Positions 49,824-59,696 of a DNA stretch of 64,000 nt are shown here, piece by piece. A program made the translations under genes and the position numbers. The notes beneath the pieces were generated by a model. It had not been told where the DNA came from. It did no database searches and worked only from the letters and a program-made list of their open reading frames with translations. The DNA is from Borrelia puertoricensis. GTDB lineage: Bacteria; Spirochaetota; Spirochaetia; Borreliales; Borreliaceae. Location of the stretch: positions 62,001 through 126,000 of the forward strand of contig NZ_CP075379.1 of assembly GCF_023035875.1 (NCBI RefSeq), read 5' to 3'. The stretch's first letter is position 1, and each line of letters begins with the position of its first letter.

Positions 49824-50117
49824 TTAATATTTCTTCACAAAAGGAAGTAAAGCCATATATCTAGCTTTTTTAACCTCTAGTGCAAGACGCCTCTGATGCT
49901 TAGCAGAAGTGCCTGTAATTCTCCTAGGCAATATTTTTCCTTGCTCTGTAATAAACTTCTTAAGGAAATCAAATTCTTTATAATCAGGAACTCTGTCCAT
50001 ATCACAAAATCTACATGTTTTTTTCTTAAAAAATCTAAAATTAGGGTTTTTTTTAAAACCATCTTGATGTCCATCAGTCCTTGAATCTCTCTGATGGGAA
50101 TCTATATCTTTATACAT
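49824..50117 (-). CDS. rpsR: 30S ribosomal protein S18
   Basis: This 97-residue protein has the S18 core: [39 protein letters not shown] and [10 protein letters not shown]. The N-terminal 25 residues are a charged extension ([13 protein letters not shown]). S18 pairs with S6 on the platform of the small subunit, and both genes are in this operon. The third of the usual S18 cysteines is replaced by Ser (TGTSAKHQR). Confidence 0.95.
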   Translation of the reverse strand: MYKDIDSHQRDSRTDGHQDGFKKNPNFRFFKKKTCRFCDMDRVPDYKEFDFLKKFITEQGKILPRRITGTSAKHQRRLALEVKKARYMALLPFVKKY

Positions 50118-50129
50118 AAATTCAAACTC

Positions 50130-50567
50130 CTAAAAAGGTATATCTTCATTAAAACCGTCATCAAAACCAATATCCGTAAACGAATCTGGCTTCTTATAAT
50201 TTTCAAAACCAACATCATTAGCACCTTTAGTAGCAATAAGTGAGCCAAACATTTGAATATCATCTACTAAAACACTGCATCTATTCTTCTTATCTCCAGT
50301 ATTTTTATCTTGCCAACTCTCATACCTTAAAGAACCACTAATCACAACTTGTTTTCCTTTCTTAAGAAAAGAACCAAGACTCTCAGCTCTTTTGCCAAAG
50401 AGAGTACAATCAAAAAATTGAGCATAATCCATCCATTCGTCATTTTTTTTAACCCTTCTGTTATTAGCTAAACCAAATTTAAGAATAGCCATACCTGCCT
50501 CAGTATAAGTAAGCTCAGAATCTCTAGTAAGCCTACCAGATAATACTAAGGAATTAATATCGGCCAT
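50130..50567 (-). CDS. ssb: Single-stranded DNA-binding protein
   Basis: This 145-residue protein has an OB fold (about 1-108; LVLSGRLTRDSELTYTEAG, WMDYAQFFDCTLFGKRAE, GKQVVISGSLRYESWQDK) and a short acidic tail ending DDGFNEDIPF, which recruits replication and repair proteins. It coats single-stranded DNA. The gene lies between rpsF and rpsR, the classical arrangement. Confidence 0.95.
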   Translation of the reverse strand: MADINSLVLSGRLTRDSELTYTEAGMAILKFGLANNRRVKKNDEWMDYAQFFDCTLFGKRAESLGSFLKKGKQVVISGSLRYESWQDKNTGDKKNRCSVLVDDIQMFGSLIATKGANDVGFENYKKPDSFTDIGFDDGFNEDIPF

Positions 50568-50578
50568 CTACAACCTCC

Positions 50579-50980
50579 TCAATCTACTTTTACATCAACA
50601 TTAGAATTAAACTCTGATGATTCTTTTTCTTTAATATCTCTATTATCCTTGAACTCTCTAAAATTTCTTCTCTTAACTTTTTTGACACTAACCTTTTTGT
50701 TAATCTTAACCAAGATCATATGTCTTAACAAATTTTTAATAAGTTTTAATTGAATTTCAAGTTCTTTCAAATTCTCACTATCCATCTTAAATTCTATTAT
50801 TTCATATCTACCACGCAACTGCTTCCTAATAGGATATTCTAATGCCCTCTCTCCAAGAGAATTTTCAGCAAAATCACTAGCATTAAAAACTGTTAACTGT
50901 TTTTTTACCTCTTCTAAAGCAGCTTTATATTCAAGTTCTTCACTCTTAAACAAAAAACAAGCTTCGTACTTTTTTATCAT
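50579..50980 (-). CDS. rpsF: 30S ribosomal protein S6
   Basis: This 133-residue protein has the S6 fold (about 1-95; YEACFLFKSEEL, LGERALEYPIRKQLRGRYEIIEF) and a charged C-terminal tail of about 35 residues. It binds S18 in the 30S subunit. It leads the operon rpsF-ssb-rpsR-rplI-dnaB. Its leader contains two overlapping hairpins next to the AAGGAG ribosome site, consistent with ribosomal protein autoregulation. Confidence 0.95.
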   Translation of the reverse strand: MIKKYEACFLFKSEELEYKAALEEVKKQLTVFNASDFAENSLGERALEYPIRKQLRGRYEIIEFKMDSENLKELEIQLKLIKNLLRHMILVKINKKVSVKKVKRRNFREFKDNRDIKEKESSEFNSNVDVKVD

Positions 50981-50985
50981 TATAA

Positions 50986-51029
50986 CTCCTTATGGTCTTA
51001 ATCGTACCATAAACCCTTTAAATTTATGG
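50986..51029 (-). promoter_or_regulatory. rpsF leader with two alternative hairpins at the ribosome site
   Basis: On the minus strand, CCATAAA (51029-51023) can pair with TTTATGG (51013-51007). The overlapping TTATGGT (51012-51006) can pair instead with ACCATAA (50996-50990), which overlaps the AAGGAG ribosome site (50991-50986). The two folds exclude each other, so one exposes and the other partly hides the site. The geometry suits translational feedback by S6 or S6-S18. Confidence 0.55.
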
Positions 51030-51066
51030 CAAAGGTTATCTCGATACTATAACAGATTATTTAAAT

Positions 51067-51095
51067 AGTATATAAAAATACTTATTTTTTTTCAA
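51067..51095 (-). promoter_or_regulatory. Promoter of the rpsF operon
   Basis: The minus strand has TTGAAA (51095-51090), exactly 17 bases, then TATACT (51072-51067), the best-matched two-part housekeeping promoter found here. It predicts a leader of about 80 bases containing the alternative hairpins. Confidence 0.65.
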
Positions 51096-51176
51096 TATTG
51101 AGCAAAAAATCTTTTCAAAACACTCCTCACAGAACAATTAAAATCCTACCCCCACTATCTTTAAAAATTATTCTAT

Positions 51177-51192
51177 TAAAAGGTACCTTTTA
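51177..51192. repeat. 16-bp perfect palindrome
   Basis: TAAAAGGTACCTTTTA lies about 80 bases upstream of the rpsF -35 and 130 bases past the PTS stop. It could form only a 6-bp stem as RNA, so an operator or chance palindrome is as likely as a terminator. Confidence 0.35.
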
Positions 51193-51324
51193 TACACCAT
51201 ACAATAAACCCAGTTAAAAATATTAAGTTCTTAAAAGGTCTCTTTAAAATAAAGACAAAGCAAAAAAATAACTTATCTCACACAAATTCATAATTTTAAG
51301 TACATCTTCTAACCTAAATAAATT

Positions 51325-53034
51325 CTAATTATCCTCATCATCCTTATTGAGTTTGTAAACTTTTCCTGTTAAACCTTGTCCTTCAAGCTTATCATCTTCT
51401 TTCATTTCAATATATGCTTTAATACCATGTTTCACATTATCAGATGCAACAATAGCACTGGTCTTAAAAAGTTTTTCAGGAGAATAATTTTTAATCGCTT
51501 GTTTTATATAATAAACATTTGTTCCATAATCAATTTTAATTGTATTATCAATTGTAACAATATTTAAAGCACCTGTTTTGTTAAGAAAATTTTCTGATAT
51601 AAGCTCAGGACTGAAAACTACAAACCTTAAGTTTGTTGAGACAACATTAAACTCTTGAATATTATCAAGACCTCCAAGACCTTGAGCTATAAGATGTGCA
51701 ATGCCCATTCCTTCAACTTCCCCTTCACTACCAGCAAAAAATGGCTCACCAACACCAAAAATCTGAAAATCAAAATAATTATAAACCCATTTAAAAGTAA
51801 AATAATACAAAGCAAAAAATGCAAATCCTAATGGTAATAAATAAAGCCAATTTGTCTTGTCATGTCCCTGTAATACCCCAAACATTAGAAAATCAAAAAA
51901 TCCAGCAGAAAAAGTCACACCAACTGCAATATCAAATATATTAGCAATCAATAACGCAAACCCAGTATAAATGGCATGTATAAAATAAAGCAAAGGTGCA
52001 GTAAAAACAAATAAAAATTCTAAAGGCTCTGTAACTCCAGTCAAAAAAGCTGTAAAAGCACCTGAAAATAGCAAAGACACGATTTTACTCTTATCATCAT
52101 GAATGATTCCTCTATAAACTCCCAATGCTGCCCCAGGAAGTCCAAACATAATAGAGAGATAAAACCCACTATTGAACCTGGAAATACTTGAGGAAAACCT
52201 AATAAGATATGGATCTGCTAACTGAGCATAAAATATATTCTGAATACCACCAACAACTTGACCATCAATAACTTCTGTTCCTCCCAACGAAGTAAAATTA
52301 AAAGGAAATGTAAGAATGGAATGAAGCCCCAAAGGAATGAGCAGTCTATTTAAAAATCCATAAAGAAAACTATTAAAATAGTTAAATTTAGCAATAAAAA
52401 ATCCAAAAGAAGTAATTAATTCATTAAAATACGGCCAAATTAAAACAAATATTATCCCTAATAAAATACAAAAAGGAAAAACTACTATGGGAACAAAACG
52501 AAAACCAGAAAAAAAGCTTAAAGGCCCAGGCAACTCGATACAATAAAACTTATTGTGCAAATATCCAACTAATAATCCAACTGATAAAGACCCCAAAATA
52601 CCTGTATTTAAAGTTTGAATTCCCAAAATATTTACTTGACCAATAGAAGACATTAAATTAGGCTCAACAAGTCTTGAAAACACATCAAGAAAATAATTTT
52701 CAGTAATATTAAAAATCAAATATCCAACAAGACCTGAGAGTGCAGCAGGCCCCTTTTGAACTCTAGCGATCCCAACAGTAATCCCTATAACAAAAAGCAA
52801 TGGAATATTCAAAATAATGATATTACTGGTACTCTTAATAAGTCCCAAAAAAACTTTAACAACAAAGTTATCAATGTAAAATAAATTAGAAGGATTTAGC
52901 AGTGCAGATCCAATTCCAAGCATTAAACAAAAAATTGTCACAACAGAAATTGGTAGTCTTACTGCACTAGAAAACTTTTGAAAACTAGCAAATCTAAAAA
53001 CTTTTAAAAAATTTATCACTCTAGACCTCTCCAT
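51325..53034 (-). CDS. malX: Glucose/maltose-type PTS EIICB with an altered EIIB active site
   Basis: The 569-residue frame starts at the ATG at 53034. No ribosome site precedes it, but GGAGAGG lies 6 bases before an in-frame GTG at 53019, a likely true start. The EIIC part (about 20-420) has roughly ten helices, LLIPLGLHSI and the GVTEPLEF motif. The EIIB part (about 445-520) aligns with PtsG/MalX EIIB, but where these have DACxTRLR it reads NVVSTNLR: the phosphorylated Cys is Val465 and the first Arg is Asn. It cannot phosphorylate sugar through its own EIIB. A separate EIIB or a sensing role is possible. Confidence 0.85.
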   Translation of the reverse strand: MERSRVINFLKVFRFASFQKFSSAVRLPISVVTIFCLMLGIGSALLNPSNLFYIDNFVVKVFLGLIKSTSNIIILNIPLLFVIGITVGIARVQKGPAALSGLVGYLIFNITENYFLDVFSRLVEPNLMSSIGQVNILGIQTLNTGILGSLSVGLLVGYLHNKFYCIELPGPLSFFSGFRFVPIVVFPFCILLGIIFVLIWPYFNELITSFGFFIAKFNYFNSFLYGFLNRLLIPLGLHSILTFPFNFTSLGGTEVIDGQVVGGIQNIFYAQLADPYLIRFSSSISRFNSGFYLSIMFGLPGAALGVYRGIIHDDKSKIVSLLFSGAFTAFLTGVTEPLEFLFVFTAPLLYFIHAIYTGFALLIANIFDIAVGVTFSAGFFDFLMFGVLQGHDKTNWLYLLPLGFAFFALYYFTFKWVYNYFDFQIFGVGEPFFAGSEGEVEGMGIAHLIAQGLGGLDNIQEFNVVSTNLRFVVFSPELISENFLNKTGALNIVTIDNTIKIDYGTNVYYIKQAIKNYSPEKLFKTSAIVASDNVKHGIKAYIEMKEDDKLEGQGLTGKVYKLNKDDEDN

Positions 53035-53056
53035 TCAAAAACTTAAGACAATATGC

Positions 53057-53062
53057 ATTATA
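53057..53062 (-). promoter_or_regulatory. -10 element of the PTS permease gene
   Basis: A perfect TATAAT on the minus strand (53062-53057) lies 22 bases before the ATG at 53034 and 37 bases before the GTG at 53019. The -35 is not clear. Confidence 0.45.
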
Positions 53063-53210
53063 TAGCTTTTTTACAAAAAAAAGGTATTAATAGAAAAAAT
53101 TTAAGAAGAAAATTATGCAATAACATCAATTTAGCCTTCAGTTTCATACTAAACTATTCTTGATCACTTGATTTATGTACTTTTTTGAACTAATATACCT
53201 AAAATAAATA

Positions 53211-53228
53211 AGAACAAATGCATGTTCT
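53211..53228. promoter_or_regulatory. AGAACA-N6-TGTTCT inverted repeat in the malX/hemolysin-III gap
   Basis: The 6-bp arms are perfect and spaced by six bases, 43 bases before the hemolysin-III ATG. The shape is that of a dimeric repressor site. No cognate regulator is identifiable in the window. Confidence 0.3.
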
Positions 53229-53270
53229 AAAAATAAAAAAAATAAAAAGCACAAAGGGAAGAATAGGTTT

Positions 53271-53960
53271 ATGTTTGAAAAAGATAAAAAATACACATCA
53301 CATAATGAACCAATACCTAAGAATGAATTGTTTAGCTCAATATCTCACTTATTTGGCATTATTTTATCAATAATAGGAACAACAATTCTCATTACTCTAT
53401 CAACTCATTCAAAAAAGTATCTCCATGCAGTATTATTTCTTATCTATGGTTCATCAATGACATTACTATATACGATGAGTACTCTTTATCATATTTTTAC
53501 AAAAGGAAGCAAAATAAAACAACTCTTTAGAAAATTTGACCATATTTCAATATTTATATTGATAGCAGGAACATACACTCCACCATGTCTAATTCTCATG
53601 CCAAATGTTTATGGAAAAATAATCCTCATAACCGTTTGGGGATTTGCTATCCTAGGAATTATTTTTAAATCAATATACGTAAACAGTCCTGGATGGCTTA
53701 ACGGATGCATATTTATACTTATGGGATGGAGCATCATATTCGGAATCAGACTCATTTATAACATTCTCCCTATACAAGGATTTTTATGGCTAGCACTTGG
53801 GGGTATTCTCTACACATTAGGGGGAATAGTTTACTCAACAAGCAAAAAACTTAATCCAATAGCAAATATGAGAATGCATGATCTTTTTCATATTGTAATA
53901 TTATTTGCATCTTTTGCTCATTTTTGGTTCATGTTCAAATATGTACTCCCTATTAATTAA
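53271..53960 (+). CDS. Hemolysin III / PAQR-family membrane protein
   Basis: This 229-residue protein has seven predicted helices and the family motifs [23 protein letters not shown] and [17 protein letters not shown], whose His, Asp and Ser residues likely bind a metal as in ceramidase-like PAQR proteins. The name hemolysin is historical; the function in bacteria is unsettled. AAGGGA is upstream of the ATG. It is divergent from malX and convergent with rseP. Confidence 0.88.
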   Translation: MFEKDKKYTSHNEPIPKNELFSSISHLFGIILSIIGTTILITLSTHSKKYLHAVLFLIYGSSMTLLYTMSTLYHIFTKGSKIKQLFRKFDHISIFILIAGTYTPPCLILMPNVYGKIILITVWGFAILGIIFKSIYVNSPGWLNGCIFILMGWSIIFGIRLIYNILPIQGFLWLALGGILYTLGGIVYSTSKKLNPIANMRMHDLFHIVILFASFAHFWFMFKYVLPIN

Positions 53961-54001
53961 ATATCAAATAAGATCTGCTTGAACAAAACAGCATAAATTG
54001 A

Positions 54002-55282
54002 CTAAAGATTACGTAAATCATTAAAAAAACCTAATATAAAAAGACTTAACATCAACAAAATACCAAAAATATAAAAATAATAAATAACTTTCGCCCTAAA
54101 TCGTTTCCCACGCAAGATTTCAATTAAACTAATAAGAATTTGACCTCCATCAAGCATTGGAATTACAACAAAAAATAAATTCATACCAGCAATAAGTAAA
54201 TTAAAAATAGCAATAGTATTAAACCAAGATAATATTCCAACAGAAAAAGAATCAACAATAATGTTAATCATACCAACAGGTCCTGTAACATTTTTAGCAT
54301 TATTCTTAAAATTAGTGAATAATGCAACAATGGAGTAAAGAATATGACCTAAAATATCTAAGACCTTATTAAAAGAATTTTTAATAGCAATCCCTAAATT
54401 ATCTGACTTAACCACTCGCTCTAAACCAGGCAATAAATAAATTCCTAAGCTTTTATTAGTATCTTGAAACACCAACTTAGAAGTTAAAATCTCTCCATTT
54501 CTCTCATAATTAATATCCACAATGTTAGAATCAAGCTTTTCAATCAAATTATTTAGTTCCACATTATTATTTAAAATAATATCATTAATGCTTACTATCT
54601 TATCATTAGGTTTAAGACCGGCAACTTCAGCTGAAGAATTTGTTTTAACTTTAGAAACAATAAGATTTATCCAAGGACCAATTTCCTTTAAAAGCTTATC
54701 TAAGCTTGTATAACCTTCAAAACTAATAGTCTTACTGTCCCTTAAAACTATGAAAGTTACTCTTGAATTTTTTAAAGGAACAACTTTATTTAAATCGGAA
54801 AAATATCTTACATCACTATTATTAACGCTTAAAATAATATCCCCATCTCTAAATTTACTCAAAACACTATCATTAATAACTACTATTTTATTAGAATAAT
54901 CAGGATAAACAATACCTATCATTTCTATTGCAATAAAAACTATTAATGCAAAAATTAAATTAAAAAGAGGACCTGCAAAATATATTAATATTTTCTTAAA
55001 ATTAGAAATACCAAAAATAGAATCTCTATCCGCTTCAAGCTGCCTATTTAATCTAAGCTCATTTTCTAAATGTTCAGCTCCTTTAAGCTTACAATATCCA
55101 CCCAAAAAAATAGGAGAAAATCTATACTCTGTGTCTTTTATTTTAAATTTAAAAAGACTAGGGCCTATCCCTATAGAAAAAACTTCAACCTTAACTTTAA
55201 AAAGTTTTGCAAAAAATAAATGACCTAATTCATGAATGAATATTATAAAGGTAAACGCCAAAATACTAAGAAAAATATACAT
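54002..55282 (-). CDS. rseP: Site-2 metalloprotease RseP
   Basis: I use the ATG at 55282 with GGGAG 6 bases upstream (a TTG one codon earlier is in frame), giving 426 residues. The zinc motif HELGH sits in the first helix, and the second catalytic motif IPMLDGGQ lies near residue 375 (LDG). Two PDZ-like domains lie between the helices (about 120-290; INDSVLSKFRDGDIILSVN and VAGLKPNDKIVSIND). It cleaves membrane-embedded regulators or signal-peptide remnants. It is the last gene of the rpsB-tsf-frr-uppS-cdsA-rseP cluster. Confidence 0.93.
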   Translation of the reverse strand: MYIFLSILAFTFIIFIHELGHLFFAKLFKVKVEVFSIGIGPSLFKFKIKDTEYRFSPIFLGGYCKLKGAEHLENELRLNRQLEADRDSIFGISNFKKILIYFAGPLFNLIFALIVFIAIEMIGIVYPDYSNKIVVINDSVLSKFRDGDIILSVNNSDVRYFSDLNKVVPLKNSRVTFIVLRDSKTISFEGYTSLDKLLKEIGPWINLIVSKVKTNSSAEVAGLKPNDKIVSINDIILNNNVELNNLIEKLDSNIVDINYERNGEILTSKLVFQDTNKSLGIYLLPGLERVVKSDNLGIAIKNSFNKVLDILGHILYSIVALFTNFKNNAKNVTGPVGMINIIVDSFSVGILSWFNTIAIFNLLIAGMNLFFVVIPMLDGGQILISLIEILRGKRFRAKVIYYFYIFGILLMLSLFILGFFNDLRNL

Positions 55283-55298
55283 CAATTACTCCCAAAAA

Positions 55299-56162
55299 TT
55301 ATGACAAATATAAATAAAATATAGGACCTGTCAAAAGATATGAATCAATTGAATCAAGAGCACCACCTCTACCAGGAATAATATTGCCAGAGTCTTTAAC
55401 TCCTGCACTACGTTTAAGTCCAGATTCAAATAAATCACCAATAATAGTAAAAAATCCTATTAAGACACCAAAAATCATAGCTTCTCCATAAGTTAAATTT
55501 ATCAACCCTAAACATACCACAACTATTGCAACAATAACAGAAAATAATATACCGCCTAAAAATCCCATTATCGTTTTATTGGGACTAATAATTGTAGGTC
55601 TATAACTATTTTTTCCCAAAAAATATCCAACAAGATAAGCAAAAGTATCATTACCACTAACCATAGAGAAAAGTATTAACAAAAGAATAGGTGCTCTTGG
55701 CAAAGTAGTAATAGCAACAACAAATGACATCAAAATACCCGGATATATAAGTATGAAAATTATCGAAGTTGCCTGAGATAAAAAATTAACAATTTCATTC
55801 TCTTTAATGAAAACCAAATTAACAATCCAGTTACTAAAAACTAAAGTTATAAACAAATAAAATATTATATTTATACCCAAATCAAAAACATTGAAATGTA
55901 CATATGTCAACATTGGAGGAGCTATCCCTAAAAAGAAAGATAAAGTACTAGAAATGGAAGAAGATTTAACCTTAAGCAAATCATTAATTTCCTTTGCAGC
56001 AACTCCACTAAACATAAAAACTAAAATATTAATAAATAAATAATTATTGAACTCTAAAAATATTAAAAACAAAACTAAAGGAACAAAAAACAAAAATGTC
56101 CCCAGTCGTGCAATAAATGCTAATTTTTTAGACCTAAGATTAAATAAACTTTTATCTCCCAA
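55299..56162 (-). CDS. cdsA: Phosphatidate cytidylyltransferase
   Basis: The open frame extends to 56264, but it overlaps uppS by more than 100 bases. A TTG at 56162 with AGGAAGAG just upstream and only an 11-base overlap is a better start (287 residues). About eight helices are present. The signature near the C-terminus reads [26 protein letters not shown]; the usual PGHGG..DRxD has His to Arg and Arg to Ser changes but keeps both Asp. It makes CDP-diacylglycerol from phosphatidate for phospholipid synthesis. Confidence 0.9.
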   Translation of the reverse strand: MGDKSLFNLRSKKLAFIARLGTFLFFVPLVLFLIFLEFNNYLFINILVFMFSGVAAKEINDLLKVKSSSISSTLSFFLGIAPPMLTYVHFNVFDLGINIIFYLFITLVFSNWIVNLVFIKENEIVNFLSQATSIIFILIYPGILMSFVVAITTLPRAPILLLILFSMVSGNDTFAYLVGYFLGKNSYRPTIISPNKTIMGFLGGILFSVIVAIVVVCLGLINLTYGEAMIFGVLIGFFTIIGDLFESGLKRSAGVKDSGNIIPGRGGALDSIDSYLLTGPIFYLYLS

Positions 56163-56844
56163 AATTTCTCTTCCTATTCTTAAAACATTCCAAGTCGTTA
56201 TCATAATGTGAAACGGAATACTCTGGCCACAAAACACTTGAAAAAACAAATTCACAATAAGCAATTCTCCATAAAAAAAAATTACTTATTCTCATGTCTC
56301 CACCAGTACGAATTAAAAGATCAAGATCACAAAGCTCAGGATTATCCAAAAATTTAGAAAACACAATTTCATCTAAAGCCTCAAATTGTAAACCACTTCC
56401 CAAAACTTTCTTAGTAGCTCTAACTATTTCATTTCGACCACCATAATTAATTGCCAAATTTAATACAAGCCCATCAAAATTTCTTGTAAAATCAATAGCA
56501 TCGATGATTGACTTTCTTACTTCCTTACTTAAAGCTTCAATATCTCCTGATACTAGTATTTTTATATTATTTTTACTATAAAATTCAAACTCAGAACTTA
56601 AATAATCGGCAATCAAAAACATCAAATGCTCTATTTCAAATTTTGTCCTATTCCAATTCTCTGTAGAAAAAACATAGAGAGATAAATATCTTATGCCTAA
56701 TTTAAGAGAATATTTAACTATTTCCTTAGCTCTCTTTAAGCCTTCTTTGTGTCCTTCAAACAATGACAGACCTCTTTTTAAAGCCCATCTTCTATTTCCA
56801 TCCATGATGATCCCAACATGCATTGGAAGGGAATTATTATTCAT
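56152..56844 (-). CDS. uppS: Undecaprenyl diphosphate synthase
   Basis: This 230-residue cis-prenyltransferase has [13 protein letters not shown] (catalytic Asp), the GHKEG helix, [21 protein letters not shown] and the [14 protein letters not shown] motif. It builds the C55 lipid carrier for peptidoglycan from isoprenoid units. It is 4 bases after frr and overlaps cdsA. Confidence 0.95.
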   Translation of the reverse strand: MNNNSLPMHVGIIMDGNRRWALKRGLSLFEGHKEGLKRAKEIVKYSLKLGIRYLSLYVFSTENWNRTKFEIEHLMFLIADYLSSEFEFYSKNNIKILVSGDIEALSKEVRKSIIDAIDFTRNFDGLVLNLAINYGGRNEIVRATKKVLGSGLQFEALDEIVFSKFLDNPELCDLDLLIRTGGDMRISNFFLWRIAYCEFVFSSVLWPEYSVSHYDNDLECFKNRKRNFGR

Positions 56845-56848
56845 AAAT

Positions 56849-57403
56849 TTAAACTTCCATTATTTCTTTTGTTTTTACATCAAAAATCTCATCTATTTTC
56901 TTGATATAAGAATTAGTATCTCTTTGAATATCATCTAAAATCCGACGCAAATCATCTTCAGTAATCTGAGAATCTTTTTCTTGCTTCTTGACCTTATTAT
57001 TTAATTCCTGCCTTACATTTCTGGCCGCAACCTTATATTCTTCCGCAATTTTTTTTGCCTGCTTTACTATTTCTCTACGTCTCTCAACAGTCAATACAGG
57101 TACTTTAATTCTAAGGACTGCCCCATCACTTGAAGGATTCATAGAAAGATCTGAATTAAGTATAGCCTGTTCTATTTTAGATAATAAGCTTTTATCCCAA
57201 GGCTGAATTACAATAAGCCTTGCCTCGGGAATACTAACATTGGCAACCCTAGTTAAAGGGGTTTTTTCTCCATAATAATCAACTAATATTTTATCAAAAA
57301 GAGAGCTATTTATCCTGCCCGTTCTTAAAGATCTATATTCACTCTCAAGAGATAAAAGAACTTTACCCATCTTTTCATCCAATAAAGCCTTATATTCCTC
57401 CAT
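56849..57403 (-). CDS. frr: Ribosome recycling factor
   Basis: This 184-residue protein has the RRF pattern: a start helix with [20 protein letters not shown], the small beta domain ([27 protein letters not shown]), [25 protein letters not shown] and the final three-helix bundle. It splits post-termination ribosomes with EF-G. It lies between tsf and uppS, as in many bacteria. Confidence 0.96.
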   Translation of the reverse strand: MEEYKALLDEKMGKVLLSLESEYRSLRTGRINSSLFDKILVDYYGEKTPLTRVANVSIPEARLIVIQPWDKSLLSKIEQAILNSDLSMNPSSDGAVLRIKVPVLTVERRREIVKQAKKIAEEYKVAARNVRQELNNKVKKQEKDSQITEDDLRRILDDIQRDTNSYIKKIDEIFDVKTKEIMEV

Positions 57404-57438
57404 TCAAGCCTCCTTAAAATTAAAAAGATCATAAATAA

Positions 57439-58275
57439 TTACCCAACACTTAAATATTTAAAATCTACTATCTCTATCTTCGTTAAAATTGCTTTAGAAA
57501 TCTCTTCAATCTTTTCTTTAACGGTAAGCTTATCATCCTTTACAAATCCTTGTTCCAAGAGAGCAATTTCGCCCAAATGCTTTTTAAGTTTCCCAGATAC
57601 TATTCCTTTAATTACAGCTTCAGGTTTACCACTAGCTTCCATCTGCTTTGTAAACAATTCTTCCTGTTCTTTAATATAATTAGGACAAATATCACCAACG
57701 CTTAAATAAAGCGGTGCAAAAGCTGCTACATGTAAAGCTAAATCCACTGCAAGATTATTTAAACTCTCATCTTCCATTTTTAAAATATCATCTACCTTTA
57801 ATTTAATAAACACACCTATCTTAGATTGCTCTCCATGAAGATAATTTTTTAAAAGTTCATTAGATGCAATATTTGAAATATAAATCTTACTTACATGAAT
57901 ATTTTCCTTGATTGTGGCCGCTAAATTTTTAATTTCAAGCTCTTGATGCTCATCTAAAGAATCTTTACCACTTTCAACCAATTGTTTTATCAAAGAATTT
58001 CCAAAAGTCACAAAATCACTATTCATAGCAACAAAATCTGTTTCACACGAAATAAGCAAAAGACCCACTCTCTCTTTATTTACATAAGAAAATACTCGTC
58101 CCTCCTTAGCATCCCTACCACTTCTCTTATAAGCAGATGCAATACCCATCTCTCGAAGTTTTTTCTTAGCCAATTCAAAATCACCACCAACAGCATCTAA
58201 TGCCTTCTTACAATCACCAAATCCAGCTCCAGTCGCATCTCTAAGTTTTTTTACCTCTTGAGGACTAATACTCAT
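57439..58275 (-). CDS. tsf: Translation elongation factor Ts
   Basis: This 278-residue protein has the UBA-like N-terminus with [19 protein letters not shown] and then the core with [21 protein letters not shown]. The C-terminal region includes [16 protein letters not shown]. It exchanges GDP for GTP on EF-Tu. It follows rpsB by 17 bases, the universal rpsB-tsf pair. Confidence 0.96.
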   Translation of the reverse strand: MSISPQEVKKLRDATGAGFGDCKKALDAVGGDFELAKKKLREMGIASAYKRSGRDAKEGRVFSYVNKERVGLLLISCETDFVAMNSDFVTFGNSLIKQLVESGKDSLDEHQELEIKNLAATIKENIHVSKIYISNIASNELLKNYLHGEQSKIGVFIKLKVDDILKMEDESLNNLAVDLALHVAAFAPLYLSVGDICPNYIKEQEELFTKQMEASGKPEAVIKGIVSGKLKKHLGEIALLEQGFVKDDKLTVKEKIEEISKAILTKIEIVDFKYLSVG

Positions 58276-58292
58276 ATTATTCTCCTTAAATT

Positions 58293-59057
58293 TTATAATT
58301 CTTTTTTTTCATTCTTAACTTCAATCTCACTCATTAAGTCTTCTTCATTCAAATTTTCAACTATCTGAATTCCAACCTCTTTATCACTCTCCAAAATAGC
58401 ATCAGATATTATCTTAGTAAATAAAGCAACGGAACGAATTGCATCATCATTTCCAGGAATTGGACAGTCAATCACATCTGGATTACAATTTGTATCAACA
58501 ACTGAAATTATAGGAATACCAAGCTTTCTAGCCTCATTAATCACTATTTGTTCCCTTTTAGGATCAATAATAAAAACGGCACCGGGAAGCTCTTCCATAT
58601 CTTTAATTCCTGTCAAATTTTTAGATAATTTTAACTTTTCCCGATTAAGTTGAGAAACTTCCTTTTTACTAATCATCTCAAAAGTTCCATCTATTTCCAT
58701 TTTTTCTAATTTTTTTAATTTCTGAACTGATTTTTTAATAGTATTAAAGTTTGAAAGCATTCCACCAAGCCATCTATTGTTAACATAAGGCATATCACTT
58801 CTTCTGGCTTCTTGTTCAATTATCTCACTTGCCTGCTTTTTAGTACCAACAAACAAGACCTTTTTACCACTTTTTATAACACTTTGAACAAGTTCATAAG
58901 AATCTTTAATACCTTGCAAAGTTTTTTGCAAATCCAAAATATGAATTTCATTTCTCTCTGAAAAGATAAACCTCTTCATTCTTGGATCAAGCCTTTTTAC
59001 CTGATGTCCAAAATGAACTCCGGCCTCTAAAAGACTTTTCATAGTAATAACTGCCAA
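58293..59057 (-). CDS. rpsB: 30S ribosomal protein S2
   Basis: This 254-residue protein has [24 protein letters not shown] at the start, [18 protein letters not shown], and [28 protein letters not shown], all diagnostic of S2. The tail is acidic and Glu-rich. It is the first gene of the cluster running to rseP; the maf gene ends 39 bases upstream, so the promoter may lie in or before maf. Confidence 0.96.
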   Translation of the reverse strand: MAVITMKSLLEAGVHFGHQVKRLDPRMKRFIFSERNEIHILDLQKTLQGIKDSYELVQSVIKSGKKVLFVGTKKQASEIIEQEARRSDMPYVNNRWLGGMLSNFNTIKKSVQKLKKLEKMEIDGTFEMISKKEVSQLNREKLKLSKNLTGIKDMEELPGAVFIIDPKREQIVINEARKLGIPIISVVDTNCNPDVIDCPIPGNDDAIRSVALFTKIISDAILESDKEVGIQIVENLNEEDLMSEIEVKNEKKEL

Positions 59058-59096
59058 AATGACCTCCTAAATCCTTCGCTTTTACTCACTACTTAC

Positions 59097-59696
59097 TTAT
59101 ATAGTGGAAATTACGTTTTCTCTAATAAGAATATCATAAAACAAACCAATTGGTAAGCCTATAATATTTGAATAACTACCATTAATATATTCAATCAAGA
59201 TATCTGCAACACCATTTTTCAAACTTATACCCCCAGCTTTATCTTTCCAATGACCAAGTGAAATATAATGATAAACAATATCTGGTGTTAATTCCCTAAA
59301 TTTAATAAATGAAACCTCACAGGCTTTAACTATTTTCTCTCTTCCTGGAATAAACACACAAAAACTAGTCTCAACCTCAATAAGCTTATGACTATATCCC
59401 ATTATCTTACTAAAAGCTTCCTTTTCATCACTTAGTTTTCCAACATAAATCGAATCATTCTTTAACAAAGTATCAACAGTAATTAAACATTTATCCTTGC
59501 CATATTTCTCAATAGCATTAGTAAGTTTAAGAACCGCTATCCTCTTTGTAATACCAAATTCACCTGATTTCATTATTGAACCTTCATCAATATCAACACT
59601 AAGGGATAAAAATTTAATTTTCAAAGCCTCTAAAAACTCTGCTCTAGCAAAAGAATTTGATACAAGTGCAAGCTCAAAATTTTCTTTATAAATCAT
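59097..59696 (-). CDS. maf: Maf-family nucleotide pyrophosphatase
   Basis: I use the ATG at 59696 (MIYKENFELALVSNSFARAEFL); a TTG at 59714 is in frame. The 199-residue product has the Maf motifs SNSFARAEFL, TVDTLL (family ADTxV), HWKDKAGGISLKNG and INGSYSNIIGLP. Maf proteins hydrolyse non-canonical or methylated nucleoside triphosphates. The sequence is divergent, so substrate specificity is unclear. It overlaps the small membrane protein gene by 11 bases. Confidence 0.85.
   Translation of the reverse strand: MIYKENFELALVSNSFARAEFLEALKIKFLSLSVDIDEGSIMKSGEFGITKRIAVLKLTNAIEKYGKDKCLITVDTLLKNDSIYVGKLSDEKEAFSKIMGYSHKLIEVETSFCVFIPGREKIVKACEVSFIKFRELTPDIVYHYISLGHWKDKAGGISLKNGVADILIEYINGSYSNIIGLPIGLFYDILIRENVISTI

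Larger units (their letters stand above)
50981..51324. other. 344-base gap between rpsF and the PTS permease gene
   Basis: It contains the rpsF leader and promoter (50986-51095) and a 16-bp palindrome TAAAAGGTACCTTTTA at 51177-51192. The rest (51193-51324), downstream of the PTS gene, has a T7 run on the minus strand but no strong terminator stem, and no coding frame. Confidence 0.6.
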
